Positions 22,370 to 33,175 of a stretch of DNA of 64,000 nt are shown one piece after another (within the stretch, counting starts at the first letter, position 1; each line of letters begins with the position of its first letter). The notes under the pieces were generated by a model. That model was not told the DNA's origin and ran no database searches. It saw nothing but the letters and a program-made list of their open reading frames with translations. A program made the translations under genes and the position numbers. Source of the stretch: Synaphobranchus kaupii (Eukaryota; Chordata; Actinopteri; Anguilliformes; Synaphobranchidae); contig CM056380.1 of assembly GCA_029718625.1 (NCBI GenBank), positions 41,420,169 to 41,484,168 on the forward strand. The letters run 5' to 3'.

Positions 22370-23088
22370 GTAAGTGTGTGGGTGTGGGTGTGGGTCGGGG
22401 TGTGGATGGCTAAAGGCTCCGATACGGTTTTGTGGCCACACGCTGGTGATTTTGTTTAAATAATAAAATTGGCTCATCTGATTGGCTGGCTTACATTCGT
22501 TGCACTCGTTCCGCATAGGGAGGCCCGGGAGACCATGTGGGGTCCTGGCGATGCTCCAGAACAGAATCCGAATTGGCGCTTGGCAATAGGCTCAGCCGAT
22601 CTTGGAACGTTTTCAGCCTCAACATCCAGTGGCACTCACCGTAGATGTTATCAGTCATCCGCATTTGTGCTGGTGTGAAATTGCACGATTCTGCATTAAC
22701 ATCACATCCTGTCCTTACCCTTATCTAGCCTCCTTTCTCCAGCTCTACTCTTCAAAGGGCCCGTGAGCTTGTGTGCACTCTCCCAAATTGGATGTTACAG
22801 CAATGGGAGAGGTGTAGAAATACGATTGGACATTCCAAATGGAGGCTAAAATAATCCCTTAAAAAAGGTTGAATCTATGAACACTGAGAGGCACAGTGAC
22901 TCGGGCTTAACACCCATGCAAAGGCCTACATGCTGTCTGGTGGTTCATAATGCCATTGGCTGTTGTGTGGGCTTTCCTGATTGGATTGATCTCCAAATGT
23001 AGCCATATGGATTTTTGCATATGAACAATCAAAGTGTGTGTGTTTACGTTCTGTCATCATGAGTGCCGCTCTCTACCCTCCCACACAG
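22370..23088 (+). other. elovl6l intron 3
   Basis: A 719-bp intron with gtaagt donor and cacag acceptor. A short gtgtgggtgtgg run lies at its start. No mobile element was recognised. Confidence 0.8.
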
Positions 23089-23516
23089 GTGACACCATCT
23101 TCATCATTCTACGGAAGCAGCGCCTCATCTTCCTGCACTGGTACCACCACATCACCGTCCTGCTGTATTCCTGGTACTGCTACAAGGACCAGGTGGCGGG
23201 CGGCAGCTGGTTCATGACCATGAACTACCTGCTCCACTCGCTGATGTACAGCTACTCCACCCTGCGGGCGGCCGGCGTGCGCGTGCCCCGCCACTACGCC
23301 TTCATCATCACCACCATGCAGATCGCCCATATGTCCATGGGCCTGACGGTCAGCGGCTTGGTCTACATGTGGATGCAGGAGGACGACTGTCCGTCCTACC
23401 TGGACCACATCATGTGGTCCTCTCTCATGTACCTCAGCTACCTGCTCCTGATCTCCTCCTTGGCCTACCAGTCCTACTTCAAAGGTGCCTGGGGCAAGGG
23501 CTCTAAAGGAGAATAG
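23089..23516 (+). CDS. elovl6l: ELOVL6-like fatty-acid elongase, exon 4 (last), with HxxHH active site
   Basis: Begins after ccacacag and completes a Gly codon to give [21 protein letters not shown]. The catalytic histidine box HxxHH (HWYHH) is at 23136-23150. [21 protein letters not shown] and further hydrophobic segments follow, giving the multi-pass architecture of the family. The stop is at 23514-23516. The C-terminus is rich in Lys/Gly ([11 protein letters not shown]); ELOVL6 proteins also end in a basic stretch thought to favour ER retention. Exons 2-4 together give 237 codons against about 265-270 in the family, the difference being the missing first exon. The exon is GC-rich compared with its surroundings. 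Confidence 0.93.
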
Positions 23517-24265
23517 GCCCCCCCCCCCTGATCGTGTGTGTGGTGGCGGGGGTCCTGTCGCTGTAGCAAGGCGCGCTTTGTGGCCCAAATATCTCTTGCC
23601 TTGTTTTTACGGCCAGCCCAGAGGAACGTGTGAGTAAACTACCAAAAGAAGAGAAAAGTGAGGCATGGCAGTCCGGGGGGGTGGGGGTGTAGCACAGGTA
23701 CGCGGTTGATCAAGGGTTATTCTGCATGGGGGTTCATCCACCTTCCACTTGTGATTGTCATTTTGACAGATTTGGTGTTGCGTGTTACCTTGCTAGCATA
23801 GTAAGCAATGGGGTTTGTAGCAGTTTACAGGAGAACACACCAGTGGGTCTGGGTTCATGTTTATGAATGAGGGAATCATTGCAGTCAGTTTGCACACACT
23901 GAACACTTTTTACAAAGGGAGTTTCTGTGCCAGGCTGCAGGCGCAGCTTGAAACGGTCAGTTTCACAAACTAGGGTTTCACCCAACCAGTTGGCTATATT
24001 TGATTGCAGTTGCACAAAATGAAGGATGTTTCTCTTTCTCCATTTTATCACCACACTTTAATTATGCCAGAAAGGCAGGTCGACTTTTAATTAATTTTTA
24101 TTTTTTATTTTTTTTTAATGAATTTTAAAAAAAAGGCTTCTTCACTTCCTGCAGCACAAATGAGTGCAAAGGTCTTTCTACTACAACCCCCCATTCTGCA
24201 TTGTGAAGTCTAATTTACTGCAAGCGAATCGAAAAACGTTTTGTCCCATTTAAGCATCAGTATTA
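23517..24265 (+). other. elovl6l 3' flank and presumed 3' UTR
   Basis: Follows the stop codon with a C-run and G-rich stretches. I did not find a canonical aataaa before the repeat unit at 24266. AT-rich sequence near 24080-24135 could hold a variant polyadenylation signal. Confidence 0.4.
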
Positions 24266-24753
24266 AGTCTTCGCCTGGGTATGCCCATCATCGCAAAGGC
24301 TTTTGTGGTAACGACGCATCACAACCCTTACGAAAAAATAGTATACTTAAGTATATTTTTATAAGTATACTTCAAGTACACAAGTATACTTTTTTGGAGA
24401 AACCTTTAAGTATACTACTAGTTTACTTAGTTATATACTTGTTTTTGTACTAAGTAGACTAAATTGGCCCATTTTTTAGTTTATTTGGTATACTTTAAAG
24501 TACACTTAAAGTTAACTTTAAGTACACTTTTGAATACTTCAACGTATCTGAGTAGTTTACTTTTATTATGATGTAAACTTACTGATGTACTTAAAAGTAT
24601 ACTTTTGAATACTTAAAAGTATCTGTGTCATTCACTTTCAATATTAAGTAAACTTACTTAACTACTTGCACGTATACTTTTGAATACTTCAAAGTGTCTG
24701 TCTAGTATACTTTCAATTTATGAAGTAAACTTACTCAAATACTTAAAGGTATA

Positions 24754-24970
24754 CATTACATTACAGGCATTTAGCAGACGCTCTTATCCAGAGCGACTTA
24801 CACAACTTTTTAGCATTTTTTTACATATTATCCATTTACACAGCTGGATATATACTGAAGCGATTCAGGTTAAGTACCTTGCAGTACAGGTACAAAGGCA
24901 GTGTCCTACCTGGGAATCGAACCTGCAACCTTTCGGTTACAAGGCCAGTTCCTTAACCATTATACTACAC
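24754..24970 (-). mobile_element. tRNA-derived SINE with an L2-type 3' tail
   Basis: On the - strand the head reads tagtataatggttaagga (A-box-like), then ggttcgattcc (a canonical B box). The tail reads gtaagtcgctctggataa, then gagcgtctgctaaatgc and an (atgta)n end. That tail matches the 3' end of the L2-like LINE at 11278, so the SINE probably uses that LINE's machinery. It sits inside the 75-bp repeat array of the agtatactt element. Confidence 0.75.
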
Positions 24971-25072
24971 TTTGAATACTTCAAAGTTTCTGGGTAGTTC
25001 ACTTTCATTATTAAGTAAACTTACTGAACTACTTAAAAGTATACTTTTGAATACTTCAAAGTATCTATGCAG

Positions 25073-25658
25073 ACTATTACTGTCAGTTTTGCAAAACCCC
25101 CACTCCAGGCTCTTTTCTCCATATGTTTTGGTGTCCAATTGTAGCAAATTTGTGGAATCATGTCAATTCTGTAATGTCCGATTTGTTAAGCATTCACTTT
25201 GTTTCCAACCCTTGTTTATGTCTACTCAATGACGATTCAGATTCTGATCTAAGTGTTACTCAAAAGAAAATGTTGTTTACTGGTTTTACTTCTGCAAAAA
25301 AAACTATTCTTCAAAATTGGATTACTCCTGATTTTTGCATGAACACTTTTTGGTTATATTCTTTACAGAAGATTGTAAATCTTGAGTGCACTACTGCCAG
25401 ACTAAACAAAGCGAGGCCCAGTACTGTTGAGGCATGGAAGTCCTTTTCGTTTAAATTGTTTAACTTTATTTGACTGTAAGGTAACGTCATTTTTGTTTTC
25501 CTCCAATCTTGACTGTGATATATTTTTGTTTATAATACTACGACATGTCTGTTGCCCCCCCCCCCCCTTTCTTTTCTTTTTGTTTTTATTATTTTTTCTA
25601 TTTCTTGCTCTGTATTGTTCTCTGTTGTGAAAAGCAATAAAAGATTTTGATCACAAAA
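25073..25658 (+). pseudogene. 5'-truncated L1-group LINE with 15-bp duplication
   Basis: The frame at 25123-25473 (MFWCPIVANLWNHVNSVM near the start, KKTILQNWITPDF later) corresponds to the last domain of an L1-type ORF2. A T-rich 3' UTR and aataaaagattttgatcac tail follow. The 15-mer aaagtatctatgcag flanks it on both sides (25058-25072 and 25659-25673), and this 15-mer belongs to the host repeat array. The strongly truncated copy has no RT core. Confidence 0.8.
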
Positions 25659-26767
25659 AAAGTATCTATGCAGTACACTTTTATATACTTATTGGAATAC
25701 TTCAACTTTTTTATGAGTATTTTGCTTGTCGTCTGATGTTTATTCCCTGTAGCCTATGCGTTTTGGCCACTACTTTCAGTCTAATGTCTAATGTCAGTCT
25801 AAATCAGTCAAGTCTAATGAACAAAATGTGGAGCAATAAAAATAATTACAATATCAAATGTGATTATTCTTAATAGTATAATGGTATAAAGCTATGACTT
25901 CAGTATAAAATGCATCATGTAATTTACTTCTATTTTCTGAATACTTAAACAATATATACAAGATTTAAAAAAATAAGTAAATTCCAGTGTACAGTATTTC
26001 AACTGGGTTGGCTGTATAATGGAAGTGGACTTGCATATGACTCCAGTATGAATCTATACTACGTTTTCTATTAGGGAGTGTACTAAAAAGTATAATGTGT
26101 TCTATAAGTAAACCATTTTCTATGTGTACTTCTTGAACGTATACCAAAAGTAAACTAAAAGGCTACTGTCAAATTTTAAGTTCAGAGAAGTATACTAATG
26201 TGTTCTAGAAGTATACTATTTTCTAAGTTTACTTCTTGAAAGTATACCAAAAGTAAACTAAAAGGCTACTGTCAAATTTTAAGTTCAGAGAAGTATACTA
26301 ATGTGTTCTAGAAGTATACTATTTTCTAAGTTTACTTCTTGAAAGTATGCCAAAAGTAAACTAAAAGTATACTATGTTTAAAAAAGTATACTTTCAGTAT
26401 ACTTTTATATACTTATTTTTCGTAAGGGAATGCATTGGTCCAACCCCTCTTCTACCCTGTGGTGACTTCTACATATGAATTCTGCGGGGAGTAATGTGGA
26501 CGAGTTTCTATGGCGACCGGTCAAACCACATTCCTCTCAGTTCTTGTTAAAAATGTTTCCTAATCCTGAACACGCCTGAGGAGAGGGACTCGTAACGGCG
26601 GGCATCTGAATCCTTTCCTTTCACATGCTATTCACCGACTAGCATTACATCATTTTAGTACAATTACTTTCTCCCCTTGGCCCCCTGTGAGGGATGTGCT
26701 TTGTCCATGCTGAGCGTGTGAGGTAGCTGCTCACCCTGCCACGTGTCAGACTCTTCTCTCTCTAAGG

Positions 26768-26940
26768 CAGGGCATGCTGGTTTTCGTTGTTACTCTGTAC
26801 TCAACTGTTATCGGCTGCTTTAATTGATCAATTAATTCACCACACCTGGTTTCTTGGGTCTGAATTGGTTGCCGATATTAAGGGAAAGACAAAAACCAGC
26901 ATACCCTGCGGCCCTCCAGGACCAGGATTGAAAAACACTG
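26768..26940. mobile_element. 173-bp hAT-type MITE in unit A, duplication CTCTAAGG
   Basis: Runs from cagggcatgctgg to ...gaaaaacactg, with ctctaagg exactly on each side (26760-26767, 26941-26948). The same MITE with the same octamer is at 36215-36387, so it was present before units A and B separated. Confidence 0.85.
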
Positions 26941-27554
26941 CTCTAAGGTAAATGCTGCTGATGGCACCTCGCCCGGTCTTATTCATGTGTAGCTAAATCG
27001 TAGCCAATTTAGCGCATGGACACATTCCCAAGCATTTTTCAGTGAACCTGATGTCTCACATGGTCGCCTTTGCAAACGTACTGGTATCGAATGTATTATA
27101 ATGAGGGCTTTTATGTTTTAAATGTTACAAAATAAAATATTGTACAATTTTGCTGAGGCGTTTGTTTCAGATCATTCTTGCTTTTTGTATTGTGTAGGTT
27201 CAGGGCGTGTTACAGGAGTGTGTTCCTGTACGAGACTTAATAGCCAGTCATTACAGCCTCAGTGAATTTAAACCCAAACCTGAAGTCCCCAACCATGCTA
27301 ATGCTAAACAATACTGCTTAGGAAATATTGACTGAACTGCTGGATAAAATTCATGCAATCTGTTTAAAATAAAATACTAGTGAAATGCATTGGTCCAACC
27401 CCTCTTCTACCCTGTGGTGACTTCTACATTTCAATTCCGCGGGGAGTAGCCTAATGTGGACGAGTTTCTATGCCGACCAGTCGAACCACATTCCTCTCCG
27501 TTCTTGTTAAAAATGTTTCCTAATCCTATGCAGGGGGATTGCACTGACCTAGAA

Positions 27555-28289
27555 TTTTCGCCTAGTTTTTACTAGTGTCAATTAAGTGCCAATATCTCAA
27601 AAACTATTCACTGCACATCCATGGTTGAAAGTTTCAATGAAAGAAGAGGCTTGTCCCATTCAGACATTTGGAACAGAATAAATGTATGTCAAAGTGGTCA
27701 CATACAATTTATACAAAATACACATAAGAATACAAAAAAAAGTACAAAACGCCTTGTGTTTTTATAGTTTATCACTGAATATCTGAACTTCAAAGTACTG
27801 GAGCAAGCCAGAATTGTTTATACTAGTGCACTAATATGTTGTCCACTTGTGTATACAATTTGGTAAAGATATCTACAGGCTTTCCTTATGCATTGGTATT
27901 TTTACCAAAACGGGGCCCAGGTGTCCCAAAACCTTTCCAAACCTCGCCAAATATAAAACATTTGCATATCTTTCTGTCTAGGCATGTCAATCATCAGAAA
28001 ACTTTATTTTTCTTTTAAAACATTTTTTGTAATACAGAATGTGAAGAAAATTAACCTACACATGTTTTGTGTTTATGTGTATGAGGGTATTCTCTTACAA
28101 AGCGTGCCCAAATACCTCTCCAAAAAGGATTACTTAACCTAATGTTATCCAACCAATCTGCTTTACATTTAAAATGGCACTGTACTTCAAAATTAGATTT
28201 ACCAGAGCCCCATAAGCCAGCAGAATAACAGGTTTATCTATAACAAGCCTTCAACTTGACTTTTTACAGCAAAAGTAATGAATTATACA
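27555..28289. other. No gene recognised
   Basis: AT-rich, with no convincing frame or terminal repeats. Confidence 0.4.
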
Positions 28290-28500
28290 TCACTTTATTT
28301 GGCAAACCTGTCTGTTACCACCTCCTACGACAGAGGTGTCAGGTGGGGGAGGAGTGTCTTCACTGTCCTCCCTGAAAAAGACAGATTCAAGTACATTACT
28401 AAGTAGAATCACTAAAAAATGAGAACACAAATTATCTCAAAAAGACATATGGCAAGTATTACAATCAAGTGGAAAAAATAAAAAAAATGTATTATTTTTT

Positions 28501-28540
<40 letters not shown>

Positions 28541-29245
28541 TATTTTATATATATATATATATACATATATACGTATATACATTAAAAAATCTTACATCCA
28601 CAGTACGTCTGATATTAGCTCCAACATAATTAGCAATCGTAGCTAACTAGGATTTATGAATTAGTTTGTCAGCTTGCACGAACTAAATTACATTATTATA
28701 ATACTGTAATGTCTTGACTGAACCGTGAAATAAAGTACTGAGAATGGATGTAGTTTCATGCGTGAATTCAACAACTAGCCCTTGTGTTGGTTGCTACACA
28801 AAGAAACTGCGAATGAACGCTACAAAACAGACCCCCTTAGCAGGAGCTCCTTACCAGCCTGTGACAACATAGAAGCTAACTAGCGAACTCCTGCGAGAAT
28901 CCATTTATCACCAAACTAAAAATACTCTAGATAATAGCGCTCCATACTGTTGATGATTATGATGATGATGATAATAACAATAATAATAATAATAATTTGT
29001 ATTATATATTTTTAAAAACACTTACATGTCCAGGCACGGGTCCATGCCACAGAGTCATTGCTCTGCCAGAGCACAGACTTCTTCACCTCTGGGACACTGC
29101 GGTGGAGCACCTCCAAAACCTGAGCAACCGTGAAATAAGCGCTCTTCTTTCCACCGTTGATTGCCACGTTCGCGTATAAATGTATAAAATAATCGTAATC
29201 GTTGAAGCAGCAAAGACATGACCAGCGCCATTACACCATACAGCA
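28290..29245 (-). other. Possible small two-exon gene or gene remnant
   Basis: On -, about 29180-29027 stays open (VAINGGKKSAYFTVAQVLEV, LHRSVPEVKKSVLWQSNDSV, AWTRAWT) and ends at an acatgtaagtg donor. About 650 bp on, a tctttttcag acceptor (near 28373) is followed by an open stretch EDSEDTPPPPDTSVVGGG ending at a stop near 28290. I recognise no domain. It could be a decayed transposon exon or chance. The gap contains (TA)n/(CA)n microsatellites at 28500-28570. Confidence 0.22.
28496..28582. repeat. Compound (TA)n/(CA)n microsatellite
   Basis: tatata, acacac and tatata runs in succession. Confidence 0.9.
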
Positions 29246-30591
29246 AACCTCGTATGCGTACAGAGAAAAACTGGCCTGTGACGTATATTCAGCTCACAAA
29301 AAAGCTACACATTGCTAAATATCATCTGGATAGACTAAAAACATACTTGTACAGCAATCCAGTCCATCCCTTCCAGGATAAACTCAGTAAAAATGGCCAC
29401 AGGTGTCATCTGATGCTGTCGACAGTCGAGAGCGCACAGCCGATTGCCCTATGGGCTGTCGTTACGCGTGGATACAGCGCCGTTCCCATTCGCTAGAATA
29501 TGACATAGTTTACATCATTTAACCCTATGGACTTTGGCCCCCTAGTGGTGGGACGTATCCGTCCCAATTTTTTATAGTGTTCATATTTTCATATTTCATA
29601 TTTCATATTTCTCTTAAATTCTAAATTATAACGTTAATAAAACACGGAACTTTCGACGCAAAATTGTTAAAAACAGTCACAGCCTGCGAACACATTCGTT
29701 TATATGCTTATCAGCTCTCAGGTTACACTACAGAGCCATAAAGCAGCAGGGTGCTAATAGCCCAACCCACTGTTTACAGCCTTCACCTCGCCGCAGTCAC
29801 AGGCAATAAAATGCATATCAAAAAAACTCTTGGTACAGTTTCTACATGCTAAAAAATCAAGATCCGATTTAGGAACAATTGTATGTTACTGAAAAGTTGT
29901 ATAAATGAACATTATGTGTTTTTTCCCCGTTCTCACTTCACTACGCATACAACCGATGTTCTTCCGGTTTCAATATATTTTATTTTCTACAAGATCTCTT
30001 GATAAACATATCATATATACCTGGTTATGCAGTTATAACTGTTTTCTGAAGAATCTTGAAAGTTTTTTCGTAATCCATTTATCCATTCTCCAGCAAAATC
30101 TCGATTTCCATGGTGCGTACCCATCACATTTGCGTTTGTACTACGTTACTACCGTTGCGTAAAAACATTACTAGACTGCTTCAGGGTTGATCTAACGTAA
30201 ACCACGTAGTTTATCTTCTACGGGGTTTCCTGCCCTTTTAACCTTTTACACTGACACTTAAAAACAGGTAGATAAGACTGCAGTAAAACATTGCCTGTAG
30301 TGTCAAAAGAACTTTGTCATTAATGAGCTTATCAAGAAATTTAGCTAAATGGCTGGGCTAATTAAATAATGCGTTTAAAAGCAGAGGTTGGCATGAACTT
30401 TAGAAATGGACACAACCCTCCTTGCCCACCTCTGCCCCGAGACCTGCAGGGACTATACACTGTTTGTGATGCATCGCCTTGGACTGTTGCTATAGTTTAC
30501 TGTTAAAACCATGTTCCAGTGCCAAGGAAATCTTTCTTTCAAGGGTATGTAGGCTTATATCTAGAGGTTACAATTTATTAATGTACAATAT
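29246..30591. other. No gene recognised
   Basis: No convincing coding frame. A ttaaccctatgg motif at 29519 could be a piggyBac-type end, but no partner was found. Confidence 0.4.
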
Positions 30592-30935
30592 TTAGTTTTA
30601 CATTGAATTCAGTATTTTTTCCATGTCTTTCATGGATTTACTTCCCATCTTGTCCTTTCAGTTGAATAAAGTGAACCTACCAAATGTTACTTTAGGGTTG
30701 TTTTCCTTGCAGATGTCTTCAAGTTGGTTAAATAATTGTACACAAGTGACAGGCTCACTACTCTCTGTATATACACACTACGCACTCAATATATGCAAAA
30801 CAACTTTGGCAGAAACAAAATCACCTCTTACACACTGACAAAACATTGTAAGCGTGGACCAGCTGACAAAATACATTTGTAATGTGCTTAGATTCCCTAG
30901 TTTGGATTCTTCAGTTTTCCATTTGTCCAGTGTGT
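30592..30935 (+). repeat. 345-bp segment, inverted copy at 37100-37446
   Basis: Nearly identical (a few substitutions and a 3-4 base indel) to the reverse complement of 37100-37446. It carries a 71-codon frame (MSFMDLLPILSFQLNKVN...) that is 66 codons in the other copy; the frame is probably carried along rather than a gene. Confidence 0.9.
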
Positions 30936-31379
30936 GTGGAAGTAAGCTGTTTTGTGAAACTGTTCTGTAGGCCCAAGAAAGCCTCATAAGCAAACTTTTA
31001 TAAATAATTAAATAATACAGTCAAGATCTAGTGGAAAAGTACTGAGATGGGGGGTTGTGAGAGGGTGCAGGATAGTTCTCTGTCAGCAAGGACGAGGGCA
31101 TCTAGCATACCAGTCAAAACAGGAATGTTTTCCTCCTGTGTTCCATAACTAACCTGATAAGATATATCATGCTGACCGAACAGGTGGGAGAAGAATAAAA
31201 AAATAAGGGAAATTAAGGAAAATTTCATGGTCTGATTAAAACTAAAGGAGGAGAGGTCACAAACAATGTTATTTGACAGATCAAGAGTGCCCCCAAGCGC
31301 ATAGGGTAAGAACAGGTCATATAACATATTTATTTTTTTGTCTAATTTGTTATTGGATAAAATAAGATATTATGAAAGG

Positions 31380-31649
31380 GTGTTACCACATATTATTGGA
31401 GTATTAGTAACGTAAAGGTGGAGTTATGATATTATATAAGCTAATGTTTGTTTTTGTTCGGGGAATTCCGAATCCTCTGCGTAGGTTTATGGTTTTCCCA
31501 CGTTGAATCAACGTTTGACCGTTTAATAAAAGATTAAATTTAATAGAAGATTCTGCTATTTCCTTCATCTTTATCTTGAGAATGCTTCCACTCGAAAACC
31601 CATCTCAAATTGAACTTAATGAGGAGGGAGTAAAGGACTTCCCTCCGCA
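31380..31649 (+). repeat. Putative 5' LTR of an endogenous retrovirus
   Basis: Begins tgttaccaca and ends ...cctccgca. A tatataag box lies near 31433 and an aataaaag polyadenylation signal near 31528, the order expected for U3-R-U5. The primer site follows four bases on. The start is a judgement; the end is better supported. Confidence 0.55.
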
Positions 31650-31653
31650 TATT

Positions 31654-31673
31654 TGGCGAGCCAGCCAGGAGTC
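31654..31673 (+). promoter_or_regulatory. Retroviral primer-binding site, tRNA-Arg type
   Basis: The 20 bases tggcgagccagccaggagtc are complementary to the 3' end of vertebrate tRNA-Arg(ACG), including its CCA, as I recall that tRNA. This marks the start of the retroviral leader and supports placing the 5' LTR just before it. Confidence 0.75.
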
Positions 31674-31989
31674 CAAGATCCCGGGAAGGATGCAGGAGGG
31701 AACCAACGGCGTGCGGTGTTTTATCTTCAAGTTAGAGACCGGTCAATAGTGAGAGGTAAGCAGACACCTTTTTCATAAAAAGTCTGCAGAGAGGAATTAC
31801 CCGCACTCCGTTGGCCCCAAGTGTGGTCCTACACCGGTGACGGGGCTCCAGTGGGTGAGTGGAAAGAAAATAATAATAATAATAATAATTCATTAAATAA
31901 ATAGGATAGGATAAATAGGTAGAAAAATTATTGTGATGAAGTGAAATAAGCAGGAGTGTTGAGTGTTGAAAAAAAATTGTGATTTTTGA

Positions 31990-32155
31990 AAAGGTTTGAG
32001 CCCGGAGTGTGATATTTTGTGATTTTTGAGCTCTGAGTGTGATATTTTGTGATTTTTGAGCTCTGAGTGTGATATTTTGTGATTTTTGAGCTCTGAGTGT
32101 GATATTTTGTGATTTTTGAAAATGTTTGAGCTCTGAGTGTGATATTTTGTGATTT
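31990..32155 (+). repeat. 30-bp tandem repeat in the retroviral leader
   Basis: About five units of gagctctgagtgtgatattt plus a tgtgattttt remainder, the last separated by a small insertion. It lies between the primer site and the first gag-like start (atgggctcc, 32178), which would give an MG N-terminus suited to myristoylation but stops after ten codons. Confidence 0.85.
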
Positions 32156-32474
32156 ATGACAACACTGTGGGGGAGCAATGGGCTCCAAGTTAGCTAACCA
32201 AAAACTCTGAAATAACGAGCAATTCCGGGTTGTGGGTCGCGTAGAGGTTGTGTGTAAAGGGACGCCTTTCCCTTCAAACAGTCCGCCACAAACGGTGATA
32301 GAGTGAAGCAGTTGAAAGATACTGCCACTGCTATATTACGGTAGGGACAGTTAGGGAAGCAGTGTTGTGGAAAAAAATAATTAAAAAAAATAAATGTTAT
32401 GTTGTGTGGCCAAATAATTTACTATTGTTAATAATACTATAATTTTTGTTATAATTTTTTGTAAATAGTACTAT

Positions 32475-33175
32475 ATGTATATACATATATCTCAATTAAT
32501 CAAATTAGAACAAATACCGCCTCCAAGAAGTGTACCTCAAGGTTTGATAGTTCTTTGGGTTGTGCTATTATTGTATTTTACAATAAGTTTGGGCTGGTTA
32601 GCCTTTACCATAGATCCATTGCACGGGTTGTACAATCAAACTGAACATAATCGATTAAACAATACTGTAACAGGAGAAATATAGAAAAAAGATAAGGTGT
32701 GCTAACATTATATGAGAATTTGTTGTACTTTGGATGCTGTATATAATGCTGAAGGAAATTATGTAAATAACAGGGTTTTACTTAGATAGATAGTACTCCA
32801 CTAGAAAAGTGGAAATATTATGTGTATGTTATTGTGTATGTTATTGTGGGAAAAGATACAGTGGGAGAATAATTAACATGAGAACAGTTATATGGAGTGA
32901 AATCTCTGTGCTGCCACTCAGGGATTGATAAATTCCTACCCAAGGCCATAGAAACAGGAGAAACATTTGAAATATGTTTAGACTGGTGGGCAGACGGAGC
33001 CGTTTGGCTGGAGTGTACCCCAGTGAGGGAATTGAGAACTGAAGAGGTAGAAGGGGAAGTTGAGCAGGGGCATTCAGGGGGAGGAGCCACACGAGTCACA
33101 GTCACTAAGTGGGAACTAACAGGATTAAAGGTAAAGGCGTGGCTACCAAGAACAGAGTGGTCCCCTGAATTATAA
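32475..33175 (+). other. Two short unassigned frames in the retroviral 5' region
   Basis: 32475-32684 encodes a 69-residue frame with one strongly hydrophobic segment (LIVLWVVLLLYFTISLGWLA) and two N-glycosylation sequons after it. 32897-33175 encodes an acidic frame with FEICLDWWADGAVWLE. Neither is recognised. They may be remnants of matrix or accessory sequence, or chance. 33180-33630 is AT-rich with tttttattt and tagtttcag repeats of the kind scattered through fish genomes. Confidence 0.3.

Larger units (their letters stand above)
24325..26428. mobile_element. Insertion rich in agtatactt motifs, inverted tips cccttacgaaaaa
   Basis: Its tips are cccttacgaaaaa at 24325 and tttttcgtaaggg at 26428, each followed inward by agtatactt-type sequence. 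Copy B at 35876 reads straight across the site (atcacaatgc), so copy A is the filled and copy B the empty state; only aa could be duplicated. Inside, a 75-bp unit (acttttgaatacttcaaag...) is repeated about five times from 24526, and a 103-bp unit is repeated at 26221 and 26324. Without its SINE and LINE passengers it would be about 1.3 kb. No transposase; superfamily unknown. Confidence 0.8.
24266..27554. repeat. Copy A of an unclassified 1.16-kb dispersed unit, interrupted by a 2.1-kb insertion
   Basis: 24266-24324 plus 26429-27554 match 35819-36982 (copy B) over their whole length. Inside each copy a segment of about 140 bp occurs twice as a direct repeat (here 26429-26567 and 27384-27527), separated by about 800 bp. 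The unit begins agtcttcgcctggg and ends gcactgacctagaa. No open frame of note and no recognised family. Confidence 0.8.

Noticed and set aside
23109..23588. 159-codon - strand frame rich in Gly/His/Val
   Set aside because: Antisense of GC-rich elongase exon 4; no homology recognised.
24880..24970. tRNA gene on the - strand
   Set aside because: A and B boxes are present but cloverleaf arms do not close and an L2-type tail follows, so it is a SINE.
26429..27527. 139-144-bp direct repeats as LTRs of a small retroelement
   Set aside because: They do not have TG...CA ends, primer site or polypurine tract, and the unit extends beyond both of them.
29519..29570. Possible piggyBac end (ttaa then ccctatgg)
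   Set aside because: Only one end; no complementary tip with TTAA was found within a few kilobases.
31990..32155. CRISPR-like array (30-bp repeats)
   Set aside because: Repeats abut with no spacers and lie in a retroviral leader in animal DNA.
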